A stretch of DNA of 64,000 nt from Doryteuthis pealeii (Eukaryota; Mollusca; Cephalopoda; Myopsida; Loliginidae): assembly GCA_023376005.1 (NCBI GenBank), contig CM042143.1, positions 88,264,914-88,328,913 of the forward strand. Direction: 5' to 3'. Under the pieces are notes generated by a model that saw nothing but the letters and a program-made list of their open reading frames with translations, was not told where the DNA came from and made no database searches. Made by a program: the position numbers and the translations under genes. Below, piece after piece: positions 33,715 to 46,100 of this stretch (the stretch's first letter is position 1; every line of letters starts with the position of its first letter).

Positions 33715-34100
33715 TAATAACATTCCGGATCAGGGTAGACCTGGGAGTAATGGCAATGTAGAGGTACATCACACTCTCCAGAGCTCCAGAAGTGGAACTT
33801 CACCATTAAATGCAGTTCAACGTAATACCCAGGACACTAACACCATCAGCCACCGCCTTCTAGCACATGTATGATAAAAAAGGGACGGGGTTGCTATAAG
33901 AACCATAGGACCAGGACAATCATATAGGTGCTAAGGGCTTGACATGACCAGTGGAGTGTTACATGTCATGAACTGTTCGGCCACCAGGATTCCATCCTTC
34001 AGCATCACGCGTCGCTACTCACGGCCAAAAGGTGTTTCCAGGTGGAATTTTACTCTTCTGCTGAGGTTCAGTCGGTGTATTCGACTGGGCGAGATATTTT
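33715..34100 (-). repeat. Interspersed repeat R, second copy (copy B)
   Basis: GGATCAGGGTAGACCTGGGA through GTTCAGTCGGTGTATTCG. Counterpart 58,255-58,640. Confidence 0.7.
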
Positions 34101-34580
34101 ATTGCCTGGGCAAATTGTTGTAACTCGAGTATAAGTTAACAGATAAATAATAGAAAGAAACACAACGGGTATTAACGATAGGGAAAAAGGTTGACTAAGC
34201 AAATATAAAAGGTAAACAGAGTAATTAGCAATTGTTAGGTTGAATTAACAAGTTCCGTGAGATCTCGGTGTTTCTTTTTTCCAAGGTTTAGTAAGATATT
34301 ATTTATAGGAAGAATAGACGATTCCATTCTCATTATTTAGGTACTATATAACACAAACTTAATTGAAGAGAAGTTAATAAACTGATCTTGTATTATGAAT
34401 TTATTTCGTAATGTTATTATTTTGTATATATCAAGATATTCTTATTTGTTTAAAATGTTTGAGAATAAATTAACCACATTTTACGGGAAGGGAATGCGAT
34501 AGACTTATAGTGACCAAAATTTATCAAGCTGTTTTCGTTTACGTAATGTGAAAAATGGTTGAATCTAATCTATTCACATC
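34101..34580. other. AT-rich, nothing recognised
   Basis: No element end or coding motif. Counterpart 57,780-58,240. Confidence 0.45.
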
Positions 34581-34584
34581 TAAA

Positions 34585-34745
34585 CTAATCTAGATCACCA
34601 AAGTTGAGCAACAATTGGTCTGTTCAATACTTAATTGGATGATTAATTTTAATAACAGCAGGTACTGTAAGCAACCTGAGTCCTTTAGCAAAAATGACGT
34701 GATTCGGCATTAAATGACCCTGAAAGGGTTGATATGCCGTCATAC
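34585..34745 (+). repeat. 5S rRNA-derived SINE 1 (copy B)
   Basis: GATCACCAAAGTTGAGCAAC, TTCAATACTTAATTGGATGA and GGTACTGTAAGCAACCTGAG follow 5S rRNA with scattered changes, then the shared tail (GGCATTAAATGACCC...GATATGCCG). Confidence 0.75.
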
Positions 34746-34755
34746 AAAAACGCCA

Positions 34756-35330
34756 ATAGGTCATACTGAAAGTACTGGTTCCCGCTAGATCATCAACGTT
34801 AAGCAGCGATAGGCTTGTTCAATACTTAATTTGGTGACAACTTAAGCAATAGCAGGTATTGTAAGCAACCTGAGCCCTTTAACAAAAACTAGCAGCGGCT
34901 ACCCGGGTAGAGGGGAATTTTTAAAAGTTAGTCCCGCAGATCCATTATTACTTAATCGTTAGTTGAATCCTCGTGGGATGCCCCAATTAAATCCCTATGT
35001 AAAAAAATAGACCTTGCATTGATCCAGCTACTCTAAAAAGAAATGTTAATGTCTACTATCTAAGATATTAAATGAAAAAATAATCCATGCTGTTATCATT
35101 TACATTTTATTTTTTAATTATCTTCACGAATATAAATCAAATCTTGATTATTTTTGCTCAAAAACCAAGCCCTGGAGATATTTAATGTGTATATTTACTT
35201 TGTCGTTAATTGTTTTATTTTCGAAGTTTCCTCCGGACATACATATACACACAACTGCCCTTTATATATGTATAGATGACGTGATTCGGCATTAAATACC
35301 CCTAAAAGGGTTGATATGCCGTAAAAAACT
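34756..35330 (+). repeat. 5S rRNA-derived SINE 2 split by a Helitron
   Basis: 34,762-34,875 parallels 5S rRNA almost throughout: GGTCATACTGAAAGTACTGG, TTCCCG, GTTAAGCAGCGATAGGC, TTCAATACTTAATTTGGTGA and GGTATTGTAAGC. It breaks at 34,888 for a Helitron and resumes at 35,277 with the shared tail. Many substitutions exclude a working 5S gene. Confidence 0.8.
34889..35276 (-). mobile_element. Helitron inside the 5S-derived SINE
   Basis: 388 bp. On the minus strand it starts TCTATACATATATAAAGGGC and ends with a GGCTACCC-GGGTAGCC hairpin then GCTGCTAG, between A and T. The neighbouring SINE at 34,585-34,745 shows the same site empty (GCAAAAATGACGTG), which fixes both ends. Counterpart 57,073-57,469. 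Confidence 0.9.
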
Positions 35331-35454
35331 AAACTAAGCTATTGTAATTGCAGAATACTGAATTAAAGCAATTGGCGTTCTAATTTAACCAACAAGAATC
35401 TTTTGTGTTACCTCATACCCAAATTTGCCATTGTTCGCTCTAAATCTATATCTT

Positions 35455-36360
35455 TCTAAACACATATAAAAGACAGTTGGTGTGTATGTATGTATATATG
35501 TATGTTACATACATACGTGGGGACATAGAAATACCTGGATTGGTATCCAGGCGCGTAGCAAAACCACCTAGAGATACGCATCCCTCAGCCTTGTCAAGGC
35601 AAGCGTCTAGGAGAAGGAAAAACACTAAGATATAACATGCGGTGGCTGCTGCGTATAATGATGTCGACTTGTTCTTCTTTTTGGTTCAGTGTGGCAGTCG
35701 CTCTGAGAGTGGGATTGGTTCTGTGCAAAGTCTTTTCCCACTTAAAAAAAGCTTCATGCACAGGCATAGCTTGATATGCAATACATATCTTACCATTTAT
35801 GTGTTCTTGTTAACACGAAGGCTGGCTGTAGCCTAAAACGGCAAAACAAACATCCAATGAAGGCTAATAAAGATATAAACGTTAATTTATCAAGCAATGG
35901 CAATACTCGAACACAAGTTTACTGCTATCATATCTGTATATATGTATGTATGTATGTATGTATGACTGGGGGATATTACGAAAATAAAACAGTTAATGAC
36001 AAAGTAAATATATATACACATTCACTGTTACTGAGTCTAGATTTTTGTGCAAAAATGATAAAGATTTGGTTTATATTCGCGAAGATATTTAAAAATTAAA
36101 ATAGCATTAAAATTCTACAAAAAAATGTCTGAGAATCTCAAAATTAAACAAGTCAATATGGAAGCGCAAAACAGTAAATTTAATTTTTTTCTTTTTCAGG
36201 CCGGATTAACATAAGGTCTTTTTACGTGGGGATTTTATGGACATCCTGCGAGGATAGCTTTTCAGTAATGACGGATCTGCAAGACTAACTTGCTAACCAT
36301 TACACACTTTTTACATTTTTTTTTTCCTCTACCCAGGCGACGCCGGGTAGCCACTTCTAG
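35455..36360 (+). mobile_element. Helitron with possible cargo (copy B)
   Basis: The start TCTAAACACATATAAAAGAC matches the 5' end of the element at 35,276. The end is a CTACCC...GGGTAG hairpin (36,329-36,350) and CTAG (36,357-36,360). About 250 bp inside (35,560-35,800) is less AT-rich than the rest and may be captured sequence; I do not recognise it. Counterpart about 55,991-56,894. Confidence 0.75.
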
Positions 36361-36636
36361 AACATATATAAAGGATAACTGGTGTGTATGCATGCATGTC
36401 CGGATGAAATTACGAAAATAAAACAATTAACAAAATTTAAATACATATACACATTGAATATCACTGGATCTCAGCTTTTGTACAAAAATTATGACGATTA
36501 AAAATTAAGATATACATAGAAATAGCATTGAAATTCTATTTAAAAATGTCCAGCATTTGTAAATCTCAAAAGTTAACAAAGCTATATACCAGGGTTATTC
36601 CACTATACCAAGGCGTCGCTGGGAAGCCGCTTCTAG
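36356..36636 (+). mobile_element. Second Helitron, abutting the first
   Basis: It begins at TCTAGAACATATATAAAGGA, so its 5' TCTA overlaps the CTAG end of the upstream element. It ends with a decayed hairpin and CTAG (36,633-36,636) followed by T. Counterpart 55,714-55,995. Confidence 0.7.
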
Positions 36637-36639
36637 TTA

Positions 36640-37400
36640 AAAATAGACTGTGGTTTTCTCTGACTTATGTCTACATATTTATTTGTAACCGCAACAGCTG
36701 ATTTGTGCTCATCCCCCCAAAAACAAAAGGCCAAATAAATGTCAGTGCTGAGAGCGAACAGATGATACGGTGCCAGTAATATGACCAGTAAATGCACAGG
36801 GTGTCCACAAAGTCTGGGTACATGGGGATTAACATACTTTTAAGACAAAACAATTTTATTTAATTATAATGTTAATTAAGACCATCCCTCTCATCCACTT
36901 AAGAGTACTAACTCAATTCTTTCTTATTTAGACAGAGCCATCATTCGATCTGGGTAGAAAAAATAACATAAATAAATTTAGAAAAGTAAAGTATTTTTAT
37001 CTAATTTAAATAAAAGCAAAAAAAGTAAAATTATTATTTCTTATATTTAATTGTTTATATTATGATTTTATTTACTGCTAAATTACCACATCTGCCTTCT
37101 CGGAAAAATAACATAAATACAATAGTGAAATCTCCACGTACCCAGACTTTGTATAGTGGTTTGTTATTTATCTATATTTTTTTTTAAGATGAGGCTTGAT
37201 GTGAATAATTTTGATGTTTCGGACTGTATGTATAAACACAAATTTCAAGGCCCAAGGATACAGCGGCCTGAACTATAAAGATGAGGACAACTGTCCGAAA
37301 TTTCAAAATTATTCAAGTTTGTGTTACATCATACAAAAAATTGCCTGTGTTCATGCTAAATTTAATATAGGCTGAGGTTTTCTTTGACGGATGTCTACAT
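36640..37400. other. Unclassified (copy B)
   Basis: Contains GGTGTCCACAAAGTCTGGGT (36,799) and a related inverted piece near 37,135, and AAAGATGAGGACAACTGTCC (37,278), a motif similar to 12,228-12,248. No gene seen. Confidence 0.4.
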
Positions 37401-37545
37401 ATTTATTTGTTGGTTGGCTCGTTGAGTTATTTTATGCCGAAGACGTTTTGTTTTATTCATTCTTCTCGTGTATTCAATTTTTTTCAAAACTCCTTTTTAA
37501 TCTATTTAACCCATATATGGGACCTTAATAGGTGTTTATTAAATA
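37401..37545 (-). repeat. Shared tail plus repeat R edge (copy B)
   Basis: TTGGTTGGCTCG and TTATTTTATGCCGAAGACGT lead to TTAACCCATATATGGGACC. This is the empty counterpart of the SINE insertion site in copy A. Confidence 0.65.
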
Positions 37546-38738
37546 AACCTGATGACACAAATCGAGGCGTTAGCATTTCCTTTCCACGCAGACCAGCGTC
37601 AGTTAAATCATGATTGTATTCTCTTCTGTTAAGTTTGCTCGGGTAATAAAATATTATCGTTATTACATGGTCATGAATTGTTCTCATGTTTATTCTTTAC
37701 GAGGGAACGATATTCAACCAACTATCGTTCTTCTCCAATTCCAATAACTCTTTTTCTCTAGGAACTCATCTTTCATCTTTTTTAATATTAAGTAATATTC
37801 AATATTTTCTCTAGCAAAAACTTTTTTCATATTAGGACATTTCGCTCATACAACTCTGTATAAGTTCTTCCTTGTCATGTGTAACGGTCATTAAATTGAC
37901 CTGTTAGCCATACTTTATTTCTATATAATCATTTTTTATCAATTTAACTACTACCACAATATCCAGTCTTAGAATACATTAATTGATTTTTAATCCCATT
38001 TTATCAATTGCTGCTGACCCTTAATTTAATGCGGTCTATGAGACCCTAAGCGGAAATGGGTAAGAGGACTAAGGGAATCAGAGCCCATATACAAACCTTA
38101 CTTAGTTTCACTTCTGTTGGTCAAAGAGGCAACACGGTAAGAATTTGTATAAGACACTGAGTGTCCATTTCTTTCTTGTGTTTCTATTTCTTTTGAAATG
38201 TATTTGTTGTTATCTTTTATTGAATGTTATTTATTTCTTCTTTGTATAATTTTGACGGTGATTATTAAATAAACTAAGAACTAAATAAGAAATCATATAA
38301 AAAGATTACATTTATTTTAATTACATTTTGATTGGTTTCTATATAAAATCATTCATAGGATTGATTCTAATACGTTTGAGAATAAAACGATATTATTAAA
38401 TATTAATAATTCCAAGTAATTCTTTATTAAACCCGGTTTTGTTAAAACCAGTATGCAAATTAGCCACATCATATAATAATGTAAACCTTTATTTATTAGT
38501 GATATAGAAAACAACTTGCAGGATTTTAAATGCACAAATAACATGTGTAGTTTTGAGGCAAATCTAACTGATATTTTCGTGGAGATCCCGATAATAAATG
38601 TTTTATTCTATGTATTAATGATTTTGACTATAAATTAAATACTCATTAATAAACTTGTGCATTTCTTGAGGGTATTGTGACGTAGGCAGTGATATAGTTT
38701 CGGTTACAGACAGACAGACACCGAATTTCCATTATAAT
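37546..38738 (-). mobile_element. Helitron-related segment (copy B)
   Basis: It ends, reading in reverse, with the same CTGTCTGTAACCGAAAC block as 15,285. Internal boundaries are unclear. Counterparts 26,455 onward and 53,545 onward. Confidence 0.4.
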
Positions 38739-38740
38739 AT

Positions 38741-39029
38741 ATATTTACCAACTCCTCCGCCTGAGCAGGATACGATACGAGGTCAATTTCTTAAGCGGAG
38801 TTTAACAGATTTGAATTCAGAGTTTCCCTTCTCCTAGACTGTTCACCAAGCCATAGTTAAAGAGCCCAGTCTGCCCTGCTATTTGCCCATAGCTGGAGGG
38901 GGAATTGGATTCATACCTTTCCCAAGGGTATTAGCACCATGTGAAATGCAAACAGCTTCATCCAGGAATTGAACTCGGGTCGACGAGTCTATTTCCTTAG
39001 ACTCTAACCATTAGACCACGCGTCTCCAC
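38741..39029 (-). repeat. SINE family 2 (copy B)
   Basis: Reversed full copy. The head reads TTAGACCACGCGTCTCC on the plus strand. Confidence 0.85.
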
Positions 39030-39402
39030 TATAATAAGATGTTGTGCCTGTTGCCTGTGAGGCCCACTTCTTTAAACCGTCTACCGGAAGTTGGTTTCTC
39101 CCTCATGAGTCAGAAGTATTTTGTTTTTAAATATTTAGACAACAAAATATACTTGCTAAAGCGCTAGGGTTACCAAGCTACACAAGCAGACAATTCCCTA
39201 GTGTGCTGAACTCGACACCCCGTTTTTGATAGCCTCCTGTCGTAGCATTGAGTTAGACAAAACTAAAATAACAATTTGTTTATCAAGTTTTGCTTATTCT
39301 AACATACAGGCCTTGGAGTACCTGCTGTTTGTCAGTGATCAGTCATCTATGTCGTAAGCGAGCTTAATAGAATTTCACTAAGTTTTGCTCAGGCTTAATA
39401 GT

Positions 39403-39560
39403 GTCTACAGCAGTATTTTTCAATGTTCTTGGCCGTGGCCCCCTTCAACCAAATGCAAGTCGGCTGAAGAGAGGTAAATTCCCTAAAATAAAACAAGATG
39501 CAAATAAGATAGAAATGTACAATGCGTGCTTACCATCCCGCTTATTTTTTGGAACTGAAA
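39403..39560. repeat. Possible hAT terminal fragment
   Basis: ACAGCAGTATTTTTCAATGT followed by TCTTGGCCGTGGCCCCCTTC resembles common hAT ends (a CAG-start, pyrimidine-rich stretch, then GGCC-rich). No partner end was identified. Counterparts near 25,745 and 52,840. Confidence 0.35.
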
Positions 39561-39574
39561 AAGATATTGTGTTA

Positions 39575-39834
39575 GTAAGTAAGTAAGTAAAGTCGATGGG
39601 GCGGTCTAAAGTCGGTATCAGCCAGTCAGCGAGGGAGTCTATCCCCTTTTTCACTAGCGCTAGACCAAGGTGATTGTTTTTGGCATCTGAGGTGGAGCGC
39701 CACACCTACCATCAGCTCCTTACTTTACCGCACAGATCCCTGTGCTACTCATATGCTGAGTTGGCGAGGACCGGTATCGAACTAGGAACATTGTGGTTTC
39801 TAGCCGAACGCTCTACCGACTGAGCTAACCCGGC
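39575..39834 (-). repeat. SINE family 1 (copy B)
   Basis: Reversed, full length. Confidence 0.9.
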
Positions 39835-40460
39835 CCCTATTTAATTATAATGCTAACAGCAACAAATAAATGAATTAAAACTTAGTTTAATTCTAACAAT
39901 TTATTAACGGGTAAATAAAACAATGCATAACAATATAAAGTCCTTCCTGTGTATAAAGTTGAGTTTAAGGGACTTACCGGCGTGCTGGAGAAGATATCGG
40001 GTATCTTAGGGTGATTTCTTGGAGAGGATTTAAAGTCGCTGCCTCCTCGGATCTGGTCCGGGTCTCTCTACCTGGATTTTGGTATTTTTGCGCCAAAACT
40101 TCTGGGCTCATTACGTGATTGGTATATCCAAACACAGAAAGCCTCTCACTCACTTACTCTATACACAGGAATTGCCATTTTACTGACCCAACAGATACAA
40201 GAATTCTTTGGGGGGGGGGGCAGTGTTCTTACATCTTTGCAAGGGATACATTCAGTGTATTCTAATCTCTGTCGACAGGGCGTTCAATGTTGATGGATGA
40301 ACGTTATTAAAACAAAAGGAATGAAAAGCAAATTCAATCGGAATTTGAACTCGTCTCATCGATTCCTTTTTCTGTGCGAGTAACCATTTCGCTACTTGTG
40401 TTGGAATATCTTGGTATAGTTATTTACTAAGCGTAGCTTAGCTGCGGCATAAGGCCAGAA
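39835..40460. other. Unclassified (copy B)
   Basis: Includes a tRNA-like motif CGAGTAACCATTTCGCTACT (reverse, near 40,377) and a G run near 40,212. No gene seen. Confidence 0.4.
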
Positions 40461-40464
40461 ATAT

Positions 40465-41114
40465 GGGGCGCCCAGTGAGAATCGAACTCACTAATAATGG
40501 TCTGCGAATCTAGATTGCTAACCATTACACCACGTGAGGTGCCTAGAATATCTTGGTATAGTTATTTACTAAGCGTAGCTTAGATGTGGTACAAGGCCAG
40601 AAGTGTGGGGCACCCAGTGAGAATCGAACTCACTAACAATGGTCTGCGAATTTAGATTGCTAACCATTACACCACGTGAGGTGCCCTAAAATATCTTGGT
40701 ATAGTTATTTACTAAGCTTTGCTTAGATATAGCACAAGGCCAGAAGTGTGGGGCGCCCAGTGAGAATCGAACTCACTAACAATGGTCTGCGAAGCGAGCT
40801 TGCTAACCATTACACCACGTGAGGTGCCCTAGAATATCTTGGTATAGTTATTTACTAAGCTTAGCTTAGATGTGGCACAAGGCCAGATTATAGGGCACCC
40901 AGTGAGAATCGAACTCACTAACAATGGACTACGCGTCTAGCTTGCTAACCATTACACCACGTGAGGTGCCCTAGAATATCTTGGTATAGTTATTTACTAA
41001 GCTTAACTTAGATATGGCACAAGGCCAGAAGTATGGGGCTCCCAATGAGAATCGAACTCACTAACAATGGTTTGCGAAGCGAGCTTGCTAACCATTACAC
41101 CACGTGAGGTGCCC
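40465..41114 (-). repeat. Five tandem tRNA-like units (copy B)
   Basis: Units at 40,465, 40,608, 40,751, 40,893 and 41,036, each 79 bp, with a 142-143 bp period. Anticodon-region sequences differ between units while box A and box B stay constant. Copy A has three units and copy C one clean plus two damaged units. Confidence 0.85.
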
Positions 41115-41299
41115 TAGAATATCTTGGTATAAGATGCACGTAATATTCACACTCATATTTATTGACTTTCCCAAATAGCAGCAGCAGGCATTTCCAATAA
41201 AATGAACCAATCAGAAACGAGACCAAAAATGCATTTGAGCATCTATGATCTTTTGCAACTATCCTAGAATCAGTTGTTAACGGGATTTTCTCATTGAAG

Positions 41300-41790
41300 G
41301 AACACTACAACTGGATTATCTGCTATAAGGAGCTAGACTATTGTTCTACCTAGGATTTCAAGGAATACGGCTAGAATCTTTGCTATAAGGAGCTACACTC
41401 TTGGATTTCCAGGAATACGGCTGGATTCTTTGCTATAAGGAGCTACACTCTTGTTCTACCTAGGATTTTCAAGGAATACAACTGGATTCTCTGCTACAAG
41501 GAGTACACTCTTGTTACACCAATGATTTCAAGGAATACAACTGGATTCTCTGCTACAAGGAGTACACTCTTGTTACACCAATGATTTCAAGGAATACAAC
41601 TGGATTCTCTGCTACAAGGAGTACACTCTTGTTCACCATGATTTCAAGGAATACAACTGGATTCTCTGCTACAAGGAGTACACTCTTGTTCCACCTAGGA
41701 TTTCAAGGAATACAACTGGATTCTCTGCTACAAGGAGTACACTCTTGTTACACCTAGAATTTCAAGGAATACAACAGACTTTCAACTACT
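41300..41790. repeat. About 60-bp minisatellite (copy B)
   Basis: Units carry ATACAACTGGATTCTCTGCT and ACAAGGAGTACACTCTTGTT. Confidence 0.9.
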
Positions 41791-41799
41791 GAGACTACA

Positions 41800-42119
41800 C
41801 CCTTTTTCTACCATTGGATTTACCAATAGGATACATAAAAGCCTAAAATGGCGACCAGAATCATTAAAACTTGAACATACAAAAATTGGCATAATCCAAT
41901 TAATAACCATTTATGATAGACACCATATCCTCAGTTGATTTAGTTTGTTATCGTAAATGACACAGAAGCGGACAGATAATTATTGTAAGTTTGGGGTTCT
42001 CACTCTGCTAAGTTGATTAAAGCCAATAGCGACCAGCAATCAAGCAAACGTGAGTTGACTGTCTACATTAGCCATAAGTGCTTCGATATATGAAGCAAAA
42101 AGAAAAAAAAAGAAAGGAA
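41800..42119. other. Unclassified (copy B)
   Basis: No gene or element end seen. It is well conserved among the three copies (23,310-23,625 and 50,485-50,800). Confidence 0.4.
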
Positions 42120-42780
42120 AGACATGATTGTCTCAGATTGATTGGTTTGTTGGCTGGTTGGATTTTACGGCATGTCAACCCTTATTGGATTATTCTGTGC
42201 CGAATACGTTTTGTTTCATTCATTCTTTATAGGCACTCATTTTTTTTCAAACTCATTTCTTTTTTATTATTTAACCCATAGATTTGACCCTAATAGGTAC
42301 TACCACTCCGAGTCAGAGTGGACCTGGGATGAAAGGGTACCACACACACCCCAGAGCTCCAGAATTGGAACTTCACCATCAGAGAGAGTTTAACGTCATA
42401 CCCAGGACATTAAGACCCCCAACCACCGCTTACTAGAAGATATATGATAAAAAGGATTGGGACATGCAATAGGGTTGGGACAATCATATAGGTGGTAGGG
42501 CTTGACGGGACCAACCAATTGATCTGAGGAGGCCTCTTAGACTACCCACCTAGCCCAAGTAAGGGCCGAAGTGAAGTATTACATGTCATGGACTGCTCAG
42601 CTACCAGCGTTCCATATTTAAGCATAGCGGGTCACCACCCACGGCTAACAAGGGGATTACATTAACATTAGGGGATCTTACACCTCTACAGAGGTGCAAT
42701 CGGATATATTCTACTGCCCCACCGACAGGGTGGGTCTCAGATTGGGGAGGATTCATTCCTCGCTCTACGAGGGCCTGCTG
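42120..42780 (-). repeat. Interspersed repeat R, long copy (copy B)
   Basis: Shared tail in reverse (GGATTTTACGGCATGTCAAC), then AACCCATAGATTTGACCC and the rest of the family, ending CTCGCTCTACGAGGGCC. Confidence 0.75.
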
Positions 42781-43215
42781 AAAAGTTCATAGACTGACCA
42801 TAGATACTCTTACACGGTTTCTACATGGCTATCACGATTTGATTGTGATCAAATAAGTTTCATTTTTCAACAAAATCCCAACTTGAAGTCCATATACTTC
42901 TTCCATCGGTGTTGCAGTGCAACACCATATAATCAGGATATACATTTTTGCATTTCATTTTGCACGATTAGGAGGTTGTTAAAAATGATAACGGTAGTAC
43001 AATTAAGGAACACGAGTATCAATATATCGATTAAATCATTGGAGTTTACTTGTTAGACAGGGCAGAAATCATCTTCTTTCCGTCTGATGATTGGGCACAC
43101 CACACGAAACTTAGAGTTACGGATTTCTGTTGGCAATAAATTCAATATTTTTAGGCTTATATCTGATTTATGGTTTGTATTTCTTCTCTCTATCTCTCTC
43201 TCTCTCTCTCTCTCT

Positions 43216-43256
<41 letters not shown>

Positions 43257-43744
43257 TATTATTTGCTCTACTTAGGTATTGAGCACTTTTTACTTATTAG
43301 CTATTCTCCTAGCGGTTATATGAATACATATCTATCTTATATACATATAAATTGTTTTTTCTTTTGGCCAAATACTGTACCAATAGATTATTTTTTGTTG
43401 GTACGACTATCTTGGTCTTTTCTTTTTTTCAAAAATTTTTTTCTCCCCGGTTGATGTTTGGTAGTATATTTTTACAATCAAACTATTTGCTGTTTTTTTT
43501 CTCACCGCGAGGATTTACCAACACGCTTGGTATATTATATATATATATATATATATATCGTCAGACAGAATTTGTCTAGTGAATACGCTAAAGTATGAAA
43601 ACCAGGGTTCAAAAATTTCTATGTAATATATATATATATATTTATATATATATATAGTTATGGAAAAAAGTTTTCTCTCTACCAAGGTTTCGGTGTTCAA
43701 GGGACACCTCCAGGAGAACTAAAAAATTATAGCAATTTTTTATG

Positions 43745-43803
<59 letters not shown>

Positions 43804-44621
43804 ACAGCTCTATCTCTGATATTGAGCAGACCACTAATAATACCGTAAAATATTGGTCCACCACTGACTCATCAAGTCAGCTCGTGATAACCATGTAGAA
43901 ACAGTGTACTTGTAGTATCATCTAAATATGTGGATACCCTTGTTTGTCAATTATATACGAATGGGCAGAGTATATGAATGATAGAAATCTGATAAAGACA
44001 TTTTTTTTAGTTTACTTTGATTCCGCCCATAAATAATAATGGTTTGTATTAGCGATCGTTTTTGGTTCGCAGCTGCGTCCCGAATAGAGAGGATCTATTT
44101 GCACTTAATTAATTCAATCAAATTGACATAATCGGATTTGTATTTGAACTATAGAATTGCACTAAAGCCTTATATCCCCTATTATAGCACTTAAAAGTGG
44201 CTAGATCCAATTTGACGTAACCAAACAGTAACTGAACCAGTTGTCCTATTTAAGTAGATTCAATACCGGCACGTGCCAACTCAATTTATCTATGAAATAC
44301 GAAATAGCAGGACCTGTGGATATACCACAGTATGATAATTTAATTATTACAACGTTTGATATGTTTACTAAAGAGCTATTGCGAAATACTTCAATATTTA
44401 AAAAGTATAATAATTTCGATTTAATTCTCTCTCACATTTTTCTTTCTTTCATCTTTTCACCATGTTCAATAGAAACAGATTAGCGTTATCGCTTCCGTGC
44501 GTTCACCCTATCTTTATCTTTCCCCATCTCTCTTCTTTCTTTCTTTCTTATCATATTTTTTCTATGTAGCATATCATTTTTCTTCCCTTTCCTTGTTTAT
44601 GATAAAAACTTTCATCTTGGA
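42781..44621. other. AT-rich interior of copy B
   Basis: CT and TA tracts (43,190-43,255), more TA near 43,540 and 43,630, and CA plus TA tracts (43,748-43,802). No recognised gene. Confidence 0.55.
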
Positions 44622-44821
44622 TGGGTTTGATACCGGCCCTTGCCAACTCAGTGCGTGAGTAGAACAGCTTGGATCTGTGCAGTATAGTGTGGAGCTGAAT
44701 GTAGGTGTAAGCACTCCACCTCAGATGCAAAAACAATATCCCTGGTCTAGCGCTAGCGAAAAGGGGATAGACCCCTCGTTGTATGGTTGATATCGACAAT
44801 AGGCCACTCTGCTGACTTTAA
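44622..44821 (+). repeat. SINE family 1, head missing (copy B)
   Basis: Counterpart of 20,679-20,873. Confidence 0.8.
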
Positions 44822-44994
44822 GCTGTGTTAGTCTAAAGTGAATGGTATTTCACTTCATGACACCTTCAGCGATGTGTAAATAACTAAATTGTCGAACAGA
44901 AGGTTACAAAGTGTGCAGGTGCTCTGTTGGTGGGGTTTAGAATATGCTGACTGTATCCTGTGCAGAGACTTTGACATGATATACCAACGCCTAC

Positions 44995-45250
44995 ACACCA
45001 GTTTAACTTAGTCGGGAGAGTGTCCGCCAAGGAACCACAAGGTTCTAGCTTTGAAACTGGCCCTCACCAATTCAGCGTATGAGTAGCACAGAGATCAGTG
45101 CAGTAAAGTGAGGAACTGATGATAGGTGTGACACTCCACCTCAGATGCCAAAACAATCTTCTTGGTCTAGCACTAATGTAAAGGGGATAGACTCCCTTGC
45201 TGTCTGGCTGATACTGACTTCAGGCCACCCTGACGACTTTACTTACTTAC
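44995..45250 (+). repeat. SINE family 1 (copy B)
   Basis: Counterpart of 20,247-20,502. The head region is diverged. Confidence 0.85.
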
Positions 45251-45515
45251 ATAAAAGCAGGATGTGACACAAGGTCAATTTTTAAGCAGGTTCAAATTCA
45301 GAGTTTTTCTTCTCCTAAATCAGTTGCAATACCAGGCTTAAAGAGCTCAGTCTGACCTACTATTTACCCATAGCTGGAAGGAGAACAGTTTGGTTCATAT
45401 GTTTCCCAAGAGTATTAGCGTTATGTGAAATGCAACCAGACTCATCCAGGACTTGAACTCATTTTGCTATGTCTATTACCTATGATGATAACCATTACAC
45501 CACATGTGCCTTCAT
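45246..45515 (-). repeat. SINE family 2 (copy B)
   Basis: Counterpart of 19,981-20,245. Confidence 0.85.
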
Positions 45516-46100
45516 TATTTATTTATGAACGAAAACTCTGCATTGTTTAGAATTGGTTTATAGCACAAAATATTTTAATTTTGCAAAAATAGTTGTTTTG
45601 AGGCTATTCAAAATGGCAGCAAATTAAGCAGTGCTCCAGACGTGTAACGTACTGGGTTTTCATTTCTTATAAATGGAGTCATTTCTTCATGTGTGAAAAT
45701 GACTCTTAAATCAAAATCCCGGGTAACTCTGTGCTGGCTTTTAAAAATAAATTCGGGTGCAAGTCTTTTTGTCCCTCATGGCAAGCCCCAACCCTTTTAT
45801 CATATGGGCGCTAGAAGGCAGTGGCTGAGGGTCTACATGTCCTGGAATGACGTTAAACTCTATCTGATGGTGAGGTTCCAGTTTTGGAGGTTTGGGGAAT
45901 GTGGAGCACCCCTTCATCACCATTGCTCACTGGTCCACTCTGACCCAGAGTGGTAGTACTGTTAGGGTTCCATCTATGGGTTAAATAGAAAGATGTATTA
46001 TAAAAAAATTGTTTATCCATTAAGAATTAATCTATTTCAAAACTTCATTGGCATTGAGTGACCCACTGAGGTTGATATGCCATAAAACAAAATCAAACCA
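45516..46100 (+). repeat. Mariner fragment and repeat R (copy B)
   Basis: 45,520-45,630 matches the mariner-type element part; 45,770-46,085 is repeat R with its tail. Confidence 0.6.

Noticed and set aside
34756..34888. Possible functional 5S rRNA gene
   Set aside because: Many substitutions, a SINE tail attached, and similar decayed copies nearby.
39401..39586. 61-codon frame shared by copies B and C
   Set aside because: It overlaps a hAT-like end and SINE sequence; sharing follows from the duplication.
40465..41114. CRISPR-like array (regular 143-bp period)
   Set aside because: Repeats and spacers are both conserved, the units are tRNA-like and the context is eukaryotic.
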